64,000 bases of DNA from an uncultured Microbacterium sp. GTDB taxonomy: Bacteria > Actinomycetota > Actinomycetes > Actinomycetales > Microbacteriaceae. Location of the stretch: positions 682,001 through 746,000 of the forward strand of contig NZ_CANLCY010000001.1 of the NCBI RefSeq assembly GCF_947489255.1, given 5' to 3'. The notes under the pieces were generated by a model. That model was not told where the DNA came from, made no database searches, and worked only from the letters and a program-made list of their open reading frames with translations. The position numbers and the translations under genes were made by a program. Positions 53,446-62,149 of this stretch are shown here, piece after piece; position 1 is the first letter of the stretch; every line of letters begins with the position of its first letter.

Positions 53446-54939
53446 ATGGAGCGCATGACCTCCCCGCTGTGGTTCCGTGACCAGCCGCCCGTCGAGGGCA
53501 CGCCGTTCGAGCCCGGAACGCACCACGACGTCGTGATCGTGGGTGCCGGGATCACCGGCCTGTCCACCGCCGTGATGCTCGCCGAGGCGGGCGTCGACGT
53601 CGCCGTCGTCGACGCCGGCCCCGTCGGGCGCGGCGCGACCGGGGCGTCGGTGGGCATGGCATCCCTGCTGCAGGGGACGACCCTCGCGACCCTGCGTCGG
53701 CACCACCCGGCGAGCCTCGTGCGGGCGTACGTGGATGCCAACCGCGCCGGGCAGGAGTGGCTCGCCGAGCGAGCCGTCGGTGCCGCCGATCGCCGTACGG
53801 CGTTCACCTTCGGGCGGGGTCTCGCCACCGACCCGGCGCTCGACGCGGTCCGCGACGCGGCACGGGAGGCGGGACTCCCGGTGCGCGAAGACGCCCCCGA
53901 CGACCTCGGCGGACGCACCCCCGTGCGCGCCCTCGCCCTCGACGACCAGCTGGCCCTCGACCCCGCGCTGCTGACGGCCTCCCTCGCCCGCGCGGCGGTC
54001 GACGCAGGAGCCGCGCTGCACACCGGCGTGCGCGTCACCGACGTGCACGCGCTGCCCTCCGGCCGTGTCGACACCGACCGCGGCCCCCTCTCGGGCGACA
54101 CGGTCGTGCTCGCCACCGGCACGCCCATCACCCGCCGCGGCCTGTACGACCTCAAGACCCGCGCGCTGCGCTCGTGGGCGATCGCCTTCGAGCTCGAAGG
54201 GGATGCCGAAGCCCCCGGCGGCATGTGGAGCGAGGTCGGCGCCGACGGACGCAGCGTCGTGGCGGCGCCGTCGTCGCTCGGGCGGTCGGTGCTGCTGGTG
54301 ACCGGGGCGCGGCATCCGGTCGGGTCGGCGAGGTCGGAGGTCGCGCTCGCCGAGGGTCTCGCCGCGTGGGCCCGCCGCACGCTGCCGGTCGGGGCGGAGA
54401 TCGCCCGCTGGTCGGGTCAGGACTATCAGTCGCACAACCTCGTGCCCTTCATCGGGGGGATGCCGCGGGGCCTCGGTCGTCTGCGCTTCGCCACCGGCTA
54501 CGCGGGCTGGGGCCTGACGAACGCCCCGGCGGCGGCGATGCGGCTGACCGACGAGATCCGCGGGGTGAGTCGGGGTGACCGGCCGCAGTGGATGCGCACC
54601 ATCGGCACGCGCATGACCGTGCCCGCCGACCTCGGCCGCGGGATCGGCGAGGCCACCCGCCGCGTCGGCATCGCCGCCTCGGCCCTGACGAACGCGGCTC
54701 CGGCGCCGGTGAAGCGGCCGGCGGAGGGGGCAGGCCTGGTGGCCCGCCAAGGCCTGCGCACCGCCGCCGTGTCGACGGTCGACGGACGCACGCGCGCCGT
54801 CACCGCGCCCGCGCCGCTGACGTGGAACGACGCGGAGCGGTCGTGGGACAGCCCCGTCGACGGCTCGCGCTACGACGCCGACGGCACGCGGCTCGAGGGC
54901 TCGGCATCGGCCGATCTGGGCGTGTCCGCTCGGAGCTGA
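53446..54939 (+). CDS. FAD-dependent oxidoreductase with a ligand-less Rieske-like C-terminal domain
   Basis: A 497-residue protein. The DAO-type FAD domain has HHDVVIVGAGITGLSTAVML (about residues 26-45) and ends with RFATGYAGWGLTNAPAA. The C-terminal ~75 residues align with a Rieske domain by LTWNDAERSWDSPVDGSRYD and LEGSASADL, but the C-x-H and C-P-x-H-G ligands are replaced (SPVDG at the second motif, no cysteine at the first). The cluster cannot be bound, so the domain is probably structural. The substrate is unknown. The start is ATG at 53446; an ATG at 53455 is also possible. Confidence 0.88.
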   Translation: MERMTSPLWFRDQPPVEGTPFEPGTHHDVVIVGAGITGLSTAVMLAEAGVDVAVVDAGPVGRGATGASVGMASLLQGTTLATLRRHHPASLVRAYVDANRAGQEWLAERAVGAADRRTAFTFGRGLATDPALDAVRDAAREAGLPVREDAPDDLGGRTPVRALALDDQLALDPALLTASLARAAVDAGAALHTGVRVTDVHALPSGRVDTDRGPLSGDTVVLATGTPITRRGLYDLKTRALRSWAIAFELEGDAEAPGGMWSEVGADGRSVVAAPSSLGRSVLLVTGARHPVGSARSEVALAEGLAAWARRTLPVGAEIARWSGQDYQSHNLVPFIGGMPRGLGRLRFATGYAGWGLTNAPAAAMRLTDEIRGVSRGDRPQWMRTIGTRMTVPADLGRGIGEATRRVGIAASALTNAAPAPVKRPAEGAGLVARQGLRTAAVSTVDGRTRAVTAPAPLTWNDAERSWDSPVDGSRYDADGTRLEGSASADLGVSARS

Positions 54940-55486
54940 GGGAGCGGAGTTCTCCGGCCGGGCGGGTCAGCTCTTCGCGCCGGTGAGCAAGAGCGCTCCG
55001 CCGAGGCCGACCCTGGCTCTAGGAGGTCGTCGACGTGTCGTGCATCGCATGGGCGCTGCGATCCGCGATCGCCCCGGTCGGCCGTGCCGCCCTCTCTCTC
55101 CCACACTCGGAACACGGACTCGAGGTCGAGCATCGTTATCAGCGCGGATGATCGGAAGGGCGGGCGGCGCCCGTGCGTGCACCCCTCGTGGACGACGATG
55201 AGGTCGTCCGACGGGGCTGATCGACCTCGTGGACGAATCAGCCGACACGCACCTCGGGCGAGGCGGCGAGAGCTCGGCGAGCCCGCGACGCGACGCACTA
55301 CCCGGGCGCGAAGGCGTCTGAGGTCACGGGAGATTTCGCAACTGCACTTCCCCGACACTCGTAAACGCGCTTTGCTGGCAGCGTCGAAGGTGAGTTAGTG
55401 GGCTGCCGTCACGGTCGTCAGATCCGTCCGTCGCGGCCGACTGCGACCTCCGAGGACCGTCCGTACGCGCTACAGGAGGTTTATCG
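54940..55486. other. Intergenic region, left flank of a repeat-bounded segment
   Basis: No supported gene. 54966-55010 is a copy of the lysE 3' end. The rest has an AT-richer part near 55085-55150 and ends in a strong CAGGAGG ribosome-binding site at 55470. A few open frames here are shadows without coding signs. Confidence 0.6.
54966..55010. repeat. Direct repeat, left copy, of the lysE 3' end
   Basis: 45 bp identical at 42 positions to 58676-58720, beginning GTCAGCTCTTCGCGCCGGTG. Read on the minus strand it encodes GLGGALLLTGAKS and a stop, the last residues of the LysE-family protein at 58677-59309, so this is a truncated remnant or a site duplication. Confidence 0.85.
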
Positions 55487-55798
55487 ATGGACGACACCCC
55501 TTACCCCACCGTCACCGCCGAGCAATTCGAAGCGGCATACGAGCAGGCGGCGACAGCTCTGGCCGCGTACGTCGCCGCACGAGACCGAGCGCGTCTGGCG
55601 GAACAGGATCTGGCTGAAGTGAGACTGCGCAATGCCACCGCTCGCGCCGCCGATCTGCGGGCCCGATGGGAACGCGCGGAGGCGGATCTCGAGGCGCTCC
55701 GATGCGACTTCGAGGCTCCGCCGACCTGCCGCTGCGTATCGAGACTCGGACACGCCGGCGACCACGAGCCTCCGACCGGGATGCGGCTCGTGGTCTGA
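55487..55798 (+). CDS. Coiled-coil protein with a small Cys/His C-terminus
   Basis: A 103-residue protein preceded by a strong AGGAGG ribosome-binding site. Residues 8-72 are an Ala/Glu/Arg-rich helix likely to form a coiled coil (AYVAARDRARLAEQDLAEV). The end PPTCRCVSRLGHAGDHEPP has a C-x-C-x7-H-x3-D-H pattern that might bind a metal. No family was recognised. It is the first gene of the repeat-bounded segment. Confidence 0.7.
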   Translation: MDDTPYPTVTAEQFEAAYEQAATALAAYVAARDRARLAEQDLAEVRLRNATARAADLRARWERAEADLEALRCDFEAPPTCRCVSRLGHAGDHEPPTGMRLVV

Positions 55799-56183
55799 GC
55801 GCGCACCAGCGGGCCAGACGCAACAGTGCACCGCTTCGGATTGCGCGAGCCGTCCGACTCTTCTCCGCGTTGAGGGAGACCGTTCGTGCTCGTCGTTCCT
55901 GGATTCAGCGGGGGTCCGCGGGATTCGGTCGAGACGATCTCGGCGCCCCGCCGAGCGGGTGTGTCACGGTATCGATCTCGATCGCCGCATGGTGGTGCCT
56001 CTGAGGGGAGGGAGACGTAGGGGACCCTCCGTCATCGTCCCAGTGTTCGGCGGCGGTCTCGTCGTCGTGGCCCGCATCGATCCCGTCCATGATCGGACTC
56101 TACGCCGGGGGTCGAGTGGGCGATAGACGCCTCTCGAGCACGGCCCGCGCCGACCCGGAACGCCCAGCACCGCTCGACCCCGA
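55799..56183. other. Intergenic region without a recognised feature
   Basis: About 385 bases between the coiled-coil protein and the end of the convergent GAF-ANTAR gene. Several open frames cross it on both strands, but none has a ribosome-binding site with plausible protein sequence. I see nothing supported in it. Confidence 0.5.
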
Positions 56184-56969
56184 TCAGATCGTCGGGGCGT
56201 CGTTCGCCTCGTCAGGCCTGACCCGTCGACGAGTCGCAGCGGCGATGACTTCTCTCGCCGTGTCCGACAGGTTCTGCTGGTTGCTGCGCGCTCGCTCGCG
56301 AAGCTGGTGGAAGGCGGCATCCATGTCGATGGCGTGAATGTGCGCCAGGATCCCCTTCGCCTGTTCGATGACGACTCGGCTGTCCAGCGCGTGCTGCAAC
56401 TGCCGCCGTGCGACGTCGGCTTCGCGGAATGCCCGTTCGTGAAGGATCCCGATGGTGGCGATGTCGGCCAGCCCGCGAGCAGCCATCGCATCGTCCGCCG
56501 TCAGCGCCTCGGGCTGATCGCCGAAGAGGTTCAGCGAACCGATGACGTCGTCACGGAGTCGAAGCGGGATGGCGTGCATCCAGCGATAGCCCAGCTCACC
56601 GGCCGCAGTCGCGAAACGCGGCCATCGTTCGCGGATGCCCTCGATATCGTGGACGGTCACTTGCTGACCGGAGAAATACGCGTCCAGGCACGGCCCCTGA
56701 TCCTCGCTCAATTGGAGGAGGCTGATGAGTTGACTGCGTTCACTGGTGGAGGCGACGACCTCCAGCGTCCCGTCGGCATCCGGAATGAGGATGCCGACGC
56801 CCGCCACGTCCAAGGTCCGGGCGCATCGCGTCACCAGCCGGTGGAGAAGGTCCACGACGTCGTAACCGGTGACCAGGGTGTCCGCCAGTTCGACGAACGT
56901 CTCGACGAGTTCCTTCTCCCGCGATGCATTCGTCATAGGGGCAATGTACTTTCCTTCGAACCGGGTCAC
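56184..56969 (-). CDS. GAF-ANTAR protein 1
   Basis: A 261-residue sensor with a GAF domain (about residues 25-170: LLHRLVTRCARTLDVAGVGI, EDQGPCLDAYFSGQQVTVHD, MHAIPLRLRDDVIGSLNLFG) and a C-terminal ANTAR domain (LQHALDSRVVIEQAKGILAH). ANTAR domains bind paired RNA hexaloops to prevent transcription termination. The GTG at 56969 overlaps the stop of the upstream GAF-ANTAR gene; ATG at 56936 is another possible start. Confidence 0.88.
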   Translation of the reverse strand: MTRFEGKYIAPMTNASREKELVETFVELADTLVTGYDVVDLLHRLVTRCARTLDVAGVGILIPDADGTLEVVASTSERSQLISLLQLSEDQGPCLDAYFSGQQVTVHDIEGIRERWPRFATAAGELGYRWMHAIPLRLRDDVIGSLNLFGDQPEALTADDAMAARGLADIATIGILHERAFREADVARRQLQHALDSRVVIEQAKGILAHIHAIDMDAAFHQLRERARSNQQNLSDTAREVIAAATRRRVRPDEANDAPTI

Positions 56970-57604
56970 GCGGAGAAATCGATCTCGCGCCGGATGATCG
57001 CTTCCGCGATGTCGGACACCGTCCTGCCCGTGGCGAAGGCGTGGGCTCGGATGACGACGAACGCGTCATCCGAGGGGATGCCGAGCTGGGCCATCACCAT
57101 GCCGGTCGCCTGATGTATCGATCTCTTCGGAGACCCTGCGGGAGGAGACGAGGCGCCGAGATTGCTCAGAAGATGGTCGACGACGCGCACGGCCGCGATA
57201 TCCGCCATGGCCCACGCCGCCTCCACCTCGCGCGAGTCCAGGGCGTGGGTGCGCGTGGCATACAGGTCGACGACTCCGACGTCCACGGCCCCCACGGACA
57301 TGGGGAACGCGTACGCCGAACGCACCGCAAACGACTCCGCTGCATCCACGAAGGCCGGCCACGAGAAGTCCTCGCCGTGCCGCAGGTCGGGCAACAGCGC
57401 CGGAGTGCCCGTGGCTTTCGCGTGCCAACACGGGCCCGCGCCACCGTCGAGTTGTATCCGCTCCAGCTCGGCCGCAACGGCATCGCTGGCGCAGACCGTC
57501 TCCAGTTCGAACGGCTCGCCGAGCGTCGAGATCGCCGCGTGCTCCACCGGCAGGGTCGACACGAACCATTCGCACAACGACGTATAGAGCGGGAATTCCA
57601 ACAT
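56966..57604 (-). CDS. GAF-ANTAR protein 2
   Basis: A 212-residue protein of the same two-domain plan. The GAF part has the WFVSTLPVEHAAISTLGEPF start, LDGGAGPCWHAKATGTPALL and AYAFPMSVGAVDVGVVDLYA. The ANTAR-type end reads IHQATGMVMAQLGIPSDDAF and TGRTVSDIAEAIIRREIDF. It is upstream of and overlaps GAF-ANTAR protein 1, so the two are co-produced. Ligand and RNA target are unknown. Confidence 0.87.
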   Translation of the reverse strand: MLEFPLYTSLCEWFVSTLPVEHAAISTLGEPFELETVCASDAVAAELERIQLDGGAGPCWHAKATGTPALLPDLRHGEDFSWPAFVDAAESFAVRSAYAFPMSVGAVDVGVVDLYATRTHALDSREVEAAWAMADIAAVRVVDHLLSNLGASSPPAGSPKRSIHQATGMVMAQLGIPSDDAFVVIRAHAFATGRTVSDIAEAIIRREIDFSA

Positions 57605-57632
57605 GATGCTCCAGACCTAGGGACAAGGCAGC

Positions 57633-57642
57633 GACCTAGGTC
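57633..57642. promoter_or_regulatory. Palindrome upstream of the GAF-ANTAR pair
   Basis: GACCTAGGTC is a perfect 10-bp palindrome 29 bp before the GAF-ANTAR start, with related GACCTAGGG (57614-57622) and TCTAGGG (57641-57647) nearby. This could be an operator or an AT-poor promoter part; no protein is assigned. Confidence 0.35.
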
Positions 57643-57805
57643 TAGGGAACGCCTCACCTCACTCTAGGCCGTCCCCGCTCACCCGCGTGGGAAATGCAGA
57701 CGGACGAAATGACGGTCTTGATTCGGGGCGTCGATCCTCGTACCGTTGCGCTCAGCTGCCCCAGACCCCGGCGCGTATCCATCAGCGTGGATTGGGGCAC
57801 ACACA

Positions 57806-58156
57806 ATGGGGCACCTGTTCTACGGTTCGGCCCGAGAACCTCTTTCTCTCCCGGACCTTTCGCTTGCCTATCTGCAAACCGTCGCGATCGCGAAGCTCCG
57901 TCGGTCCGAGACATTCTTCGCGTCGTGGCGGCCTCACCCGGAGGAATCAGAAAACCGGTCGTATCTCTGGTTCCATCCGTCCATCCCTCTGATGTTCGTC
58001 ATGACGAGGACGGGCGGTGTGGTCTTGGACTCCGCCGTCCTGGAACGGCTGATGAGGGCTGCGGCGACATCGTCTCAGGGGATCGACCTCGACGGACTCT
58101 CCCGACCAGAGAAGCGCGCGGCGACCTGGTCGATGTCGCCGGTGTCGAGATCATGA
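57806..58156 (+). CDS. DUF7882-like small protein
   Basis: A 116-residue protein. MGHLFYGSAREPLSLPDLSL, VAIAKLRRSETFFASW and YLWFHPSIPLMFVM match the pattern of a small protein family common in Microbacteriaceae (DUF7882). The C-terminus after SSQGIDLDGL is atypical and basic. The function is not known. ATG at 57806 is chosen at the family start. It lies divergent from the GAF-ANTAR pair, and its stop overlaps the next ATG. Confidence 0.75.
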   Translation: MGHLFYGSAREPLSLPDLSLAYLQTVAIAKLRRSETFFASWRPHPEESENRSYLWFHPSIPLMFVMTRTGGVVLDSAVLERLMRAAATSSQGIDLDGLSRPEKRAATWSMSPVSRS

Positions 58157-58485
58157 GACTGGTGAACGTGCCCGGCGCCGCTCGGACAGCCCCGGCTGTG
58201 CTCGCGAGCGTTCCGGAGTCCGGACACTACGTCTTGGAGATCGAGGGAACCGTCATCGGGCACGTGATCGAGGCACCCGATGGCACCTTCCTCTCCTTCG
58301 ATTCGGCCGCGACTCCCATCGCCCACCACTCCACGCTCCTGGCCGCGATGGAACGCATCGTCCAGTCCACCGCAGGGCTGCGCCTGTCACCCTCCACAAC
58401 CGGGCACGGGCGTCTCGTTGCGGTGTTCGCGGGAGCTCTCCTGGTCTCCCTGCTCACCGCGGCGGAGTCGGTGCTCCTGCCGTGA
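58153..58485 (+). CDS. Small protein with a C-terminal membrane anchor
   Basis: A 110-residue protein. The first ~80 residues form a beta-rich module (GHYVLEIEGTVIGHVIEAPD, LSFDSAATPIAHHSTLLAAM), followed by a hydrophobic helix near 90-108 (LVAVFAGALLVSLLTAAESV) at the very end. No family was recognised. The start overlaps the DUF7882-like stop (ATGA), so the two are likely coupled. Confidence 0.65.
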   Translation: MRLVNVPGAARTAPAVLASVPESGHYVLEIEGTVIGHVIEAPDGTFLSFDSAATPIAHHSTLLAAMERIVQSTAGLRLSPSTTGHGRLVAVFAGALLVSLLTAAESVLLP

Positions 58486-58675
58486 CGGCATCGTCGCTCG
58501 CGAGGGGAGTGCTCCGCTCCTCTGCACGATGCTGGGTCCTCGTGCACGCTGCCGGCCCGTCGGCGGCTGAGATGCGCGAGCGCAGCGAAGTGCGCGCACA
58601 ACTCCTGCATTCCGTCCGCTGGTAAGCGGAACCGGCTCGTTTCATCGCCGGATGCAGGAGTCGTGCGGACCCGCC

Positions 58676-58720
58676 GTCAGCTCTTCGCGCCGGTGAGCGC
58701 GAGCGCCCCGCCGAGGCCGA
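58676..58720. repeat. Direct repeat, right copy, within the lysE gene
   Basis: The last 44 bases of the LysE-family gene (plus one outside), matching 54966-55010 at 42 of 45 positions. The two copies are 3710 bp apart and bound the GAF-ANTAR segment. Confidence 0.85.
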
Positions 58721-59309
58721 TCATCATGACGCCGCCCGTGCCGGACAGCGCGGACAGGCGCTTCGGCGAGCGGGCGAACCACGTACGGGCGGTGCCGGCG
58801 GCGAGGGCCCACGTGCTGTCGCAGAGCAGTGCGAGCACCTGGAAGATGAGGCCGAGCACCAGCAGCTGCGACCACACCGCCCCCGCGTGCGGGTCGACGA
58901 ACTGCGGCAGCACGGCCACGAAGAACGCGATGGTCTTGGGGTTGGTGACCCCCACGACGAAGCCCTGCCGCAGCAGCGTCCACTTCGATCGCGCGGCGGG
59001 CTGCGTCGCCGCGAGATGCGCGTGCCGGTGACGGATCGCCTGGATGCCGAGCCACACGAGGTAGATCGCCCCGACGATCTTCAGCACGGTGAAGGCCACG
59101 ATCGACGAGGCCACGATCGCGCCCACCCCGAACGCCGTCGCGAGGATTGCCGGGATGTTGCCGATCGCGTTGCCGACGACACTGAGCACCCCGGCGCGGC
59201 GCCCGAGCGCGATGGACCGGCCGATCACGAACAGCACACCCGGACCGGGGATGACGATGAGCACGAGCGATGCCAGGACGAACGCGGGCAGGGTGGCGAG
59301 CGGAGGCAT
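58677..59309 (-). CDS. LysE-family translocator
   Basis: A 210-residue, six-helix exporter of the LysE/RhtB family. The conserved IVIPGPGVLFVIGRSIALGR near residues 18-37 and the FVVGVTNPKTIAFFVAVLPQF stretch near 110-130 are diagnostic. It probably exports an amino acid or a similar small metabolite. ATG at 59309 is chosen at the family start. Its 3' end is duplicated 3.7 kb away at 54966. Confidence 0.9.
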   Translation of the reverse strand: MPPLATLPAFVLASLVLIVIPGPGVLFVIGRSIALGRRAGVLSVVGNAIGNIPAILATAFGVGAIVASSIVAFTVLKIVGAIYLVWLGIQAIRHRHAHLAATQPAARSKWTLLRQGFVVGVTNPKTIAFFVAVLPQFVDPHAGAVWSQLLVLGLIFQVLALLCDSTWALAAGTARTWFARSPKRLSALSGTGGVMMIGLGGALALTGAKS

Positions 59310-59566
59310 GGCGGAAGAATACTGCCGTTGGGGTCGGGCCACGGGCGCGGGCGTCAGTCATTCGGCCCGTCGCTGCGGGCGGATCCTCGGCGTTCGTGGG
59401 CGAGCTCGGCGACCCGCTGTCGTCCGCCGCGGAATCGCTCGGGGTGCGCCCCCGCGGCTTCCGACGGGAAAGCTCACACGGCGACGGCCTCATCGTGAGA
59501 CAAAAGTTCGCGGGAGGTAACGCGCGCGACGACTTCGGCGAAACCTCGCCTGCCTACCGTCGAGGC

Positions 59567-62149
59567 ATGCTCACTTCGAACTCGTCGCCCGGTCGCCTGG
59601 TCGTGGTCGGTGCGGGAATGGTGGCGCACCGCTTCGTCGAGAGCGTCACCGCCCGTGACGCCGACCACCGCTGGTCGATCACCGTGCTCGGCGACGAGAA
59701 GCACGGGCCTTACGATCGTGTCGGTCTCACGGGGTACTTCGCCGGCAAGACCGTCGAGGACCTCGCCCTCGACCCCCGGGTCCTCGCGCACGGGCGGGTA
59801 GGCGTGCGTACCGGTGCGCGCGTGACGAGGATCGACCGGGAGAAGAACGAGGTCGCCACCGCCGACGGTGCGACCCATGGATACGACCGACTCGTCCTGG
59901 CCACGGGTTCGTTCGCCGCCCGCCTGGCACTGGACGGCTTCGATCACGAGGGCTGTTTCGTCTACCGCACCCTCGACGATGTCGAAGGCATCCGGGCCTG
60001 GGTGGCCCGACGCCGCGCCCAGCTCGGCCGCCCCCTACGCGGCGCGGTGGTCGGTGGGGGTCTGCTCGGGCTCGAGGCCGCGGGAGCCCTGCAGGCTGAG
60101 GGCGTCGCCCCCTTCGTCCTCCAATCGAACGAGCGTCTGATGTCGGCGCAACTCGACCGCGGCGGGGCCAAGGCGCTGGAGCGCCTGATCGAGGCGCGGG
60201 GTATCGACGTGCGCACCTCCTCGGTCACGACGCGCGTGGATGCCGACATGTCCGGAGCCGTGTGCGGACTGGAGCTCCGCGACGGCACGTGGGAGGCCGT
60301 CGACATCGTCGTCTTCACGGTCGGCGTCCGCCCCCGCGACGAGCTGGCCCGCACCGCCGGGCTTCGCGTCGATCCGCGGGGCGGCGTGGTCATCGATACC
60401 GGCTGCGGCACCTCCGACCCCGCGATCCTCGCGATCGGCGAGGTCGCGAGTTTCGGCGGTCAGTGCATCGGCCTGGTCGCCCCCGGCTACGCGATGGCCG
60501 AGGTCGCCGCCACTCGGCTGCTCGGGGGCGAGGCCGCCTTCGACGGCTTCGACACCTCTGCCAAACTCAAGCTCTCCGGCGTCGAGGTCGCGAGCTTCGG
60601 CGACGCGCTCGCCGAGACGCCGAACGCCCTCGACGTCACCTACGCCGACCCGGTGTCGGGCGTGTACAAGAAGCTCGTGCTCAGCGACGACGCGCAGACG
60701 CTGCTCGGCGGGATCCTGGTCGGCGACGCGTCGGCCTACAGCGTGCTCCGACCGCTCGTCGGGCGCGCCCTCGGCGGCGACCCCGCCGCGTACCTCCTGC
60801 CCGACGGCCTCGCGCCCGCCGCGCAGGGCGACCTTCCCGACGACGCCATCGTCTGCTCGTGCAACGGCGTCACCGCGGGCACCGTCCGCGGAGCCGTCAC
60901 CGATCACGACTGCGGGGATGCCGCCGAGGTCAAGGCGTGCACCAAAGCGGGAGCGGCGTGCGGTTCGTGCTTCACGCTCGTGAAGAAGCTCGTCCAGGCC
61001 GAGCTGGCGGCATCCGGGAAGGAGGTCTCGAACGGGCTGTGCGAGCACTTCCCGTTCACCCGTGCGCAGCTCTTCGACGCTGTGCGCATCTCGGGGCTCA
61101 GGACCTTCACCGCGATCGTCGAGCGCTTCGGGACCGGCCGGGGCTGCGACATCTGCAAGCCGGCGCTCGCGAGCATTTTGGCCAGCCTGTACGCGGAGCA
61201 CGTGCTCGACGGTGAGCTCGCGACCATGCAGGACACCAACGACCACGTCATGGCCAACATCCAGCGCGACGGCACCTACAGCGTCGTTCCGCGCATCGCC
61301 GGCGGGGAGATCACACCCGAGGGTCTCGTCGTCATCGGCGAGGTCGCGCGCGACTTCGGGCTCTACACGAAGATCACCGGCGGCCAGCGCATCGACATGT
61401 TCGGCGCCCGGCTCGAGCAGCTACCCGACATCTGGCGGCGTCTCGTCGACGCCGGCTTCGAGTCGGGACAGGCGTACGGCAAATCGCTGCGCACGGTGAA
61501 GTCGTGCGTCGGGCAGACGTGGTGCCGCTACGGCGTGCAGGACTCGGTCGGCATGGCCGTGCAGCTCGAGTTGCGCTACCGGGGGCTGCGCTCGCCGCAC
61601 AAGATCAAGTTCGGCGTATCGGGCTGCGCGCGCGAATGCGCCGAGGCCCGCGGCAAAGACGTCGGCGTCATCGCGACCGAGGCCGGCTGGAACATGTACG
61701 TCGGCGGCAACGGCGGTTTCACTCCGCGTCACGCGGTGCTCTTCGCCGAGGGACTCGACGACGACGCACTGCTGCGCGCCATCGACCGCTTCCTGATGTT
61801 CTACATCCGCACCGCGGATCGGCTGCAGCGCACGGCTCCCTGGATGGAGGACTACGAGGGGGGCATCGAGGCGCTGAAAGGCGTGGTCTTCGACGACACG
61901 CTCGGCATCGCCGAAGACCTCGACCGCGCGATGGCCGCACACATCGACAACTACGAGGACGAGTGGGCGGCGACTCTCGCCGACCCCGAGAAGCTGAAGC
62001 GCTTCCAGAGCTTCGTCAACGCCCCCGGCACCGCCGACCCCACGCTCGCCTACGTGAGCGAGCGCGGTCAGCCCCGCCCCGCCACGGCCGAGGAGCGCGC
62101 CTCGGGCGCGGTCCTCATCGGCGGGACGACACTGGCGGTGCGCTCATGA
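59567..62149 (+). CDS. nirB: Assimilatory nitrite reductase [NAD(P)H], large subunit
   Basis: NirB (860 aa) reduces nitrite to ammonium in the cytosol. The N-terminal FAD domain has RLVVVGAGMVAHRFVE and a second dinucleotide loop GAVVGGGLLGLEAAGAL. The bacterioferredoxin-like cluster domain follows (VCSCNGVTAGTVRGAV; CTKAGAACGSC). The ferredoxin-half and siroheme/4Fe-4S domain has KSCVGQTWCRYG and GVSGCARECAEARGKD, supplying the four cysteines. The ATG at 59567 is set by MLTSNSSPGRL just before the fold. The stop overlaps nirD. Confidence 0.97.
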   Translation: MLTSNSSPGRLVVVGAGMVAHRFVESVTARDADHRWSITVLGDEKHGPYDRVGLTGYFAGKTVEDLALDPRVLAHGRVGVRTGARVTRIDREKNEVATADGATHGYDRLVLATGSFAARLALDGFDHEGCFVYRTLDDVEGIRAWVARRRAQLGRPLRGAVVGGGLLGLEAAGALQAEGVAPFVLQSNERLMSAQLDRGGAKALERLIEARGIDVRTSSVTTRVDADMSGAVCGLELRDGTWEAVDIVVFTVGVRPRDELARTAGLRVDPRGGVVIDTGCGTSDPAILAIGEVASFGGQCIGLVAPGYAMAEVAATRLLGGEAAFDGFDTSAKLKLSGVEVASFGDALAETPNALDVTYADPVSGVYKKLVLSDDAQTLLGGILVGDASAYSVLRPLVGRALGGDPAAYLLPDGLAPAAQGDLPDDAIVCSCNGVTAGTVRGAVTDHDCGDAAEVKACTKAGAACGSCFTLVKKLVQAELAASGKEVSNGLCEHFPFTRAQLFDAVRISGLRTFTAIVERFGTGRGCDICKPALASILASLYAEHVLDGELATMQDTNDHVMANIQRDGTYSVVPRIAGGEITPEGLVVIGEVARDFGLYTKITGGQRIDMFGARLEQLPDIWRRLVDAGFESGQAYGKSLRTVKSCVGQTWCRYGVQDSVGMAVQLELRYRGLRSPHKIKFGVSGCARECAEARGKDVGVIATEAGWNMYVGGNGGFTPRHAVLFAEGLDDDALLRAIDRFLMFYIRTADRLQRTAPWMEDYEGGIEALKGVVFDDTLGIAEDLDRAMAAHIDNYEDEWAATLADPEKLKRFQSFVNAPGTADPTLAYVSERGQPRPATAEERASGAVLIGGTTLAVRS

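Noticed and set aside
55799..56183. Small open frames between the coiled-coil gene and GAF-ANTAR
   Set aside because: None has a ribosome-binding site, typical codon bias or a plausible protein sequence.
59517..59532. GTAAC-N6-GACGA before nirB as a GlnR box
   Set aside because: The left half fits the GlnR pattern but the right half matches poorly, so it cannot be called on sequence alone.
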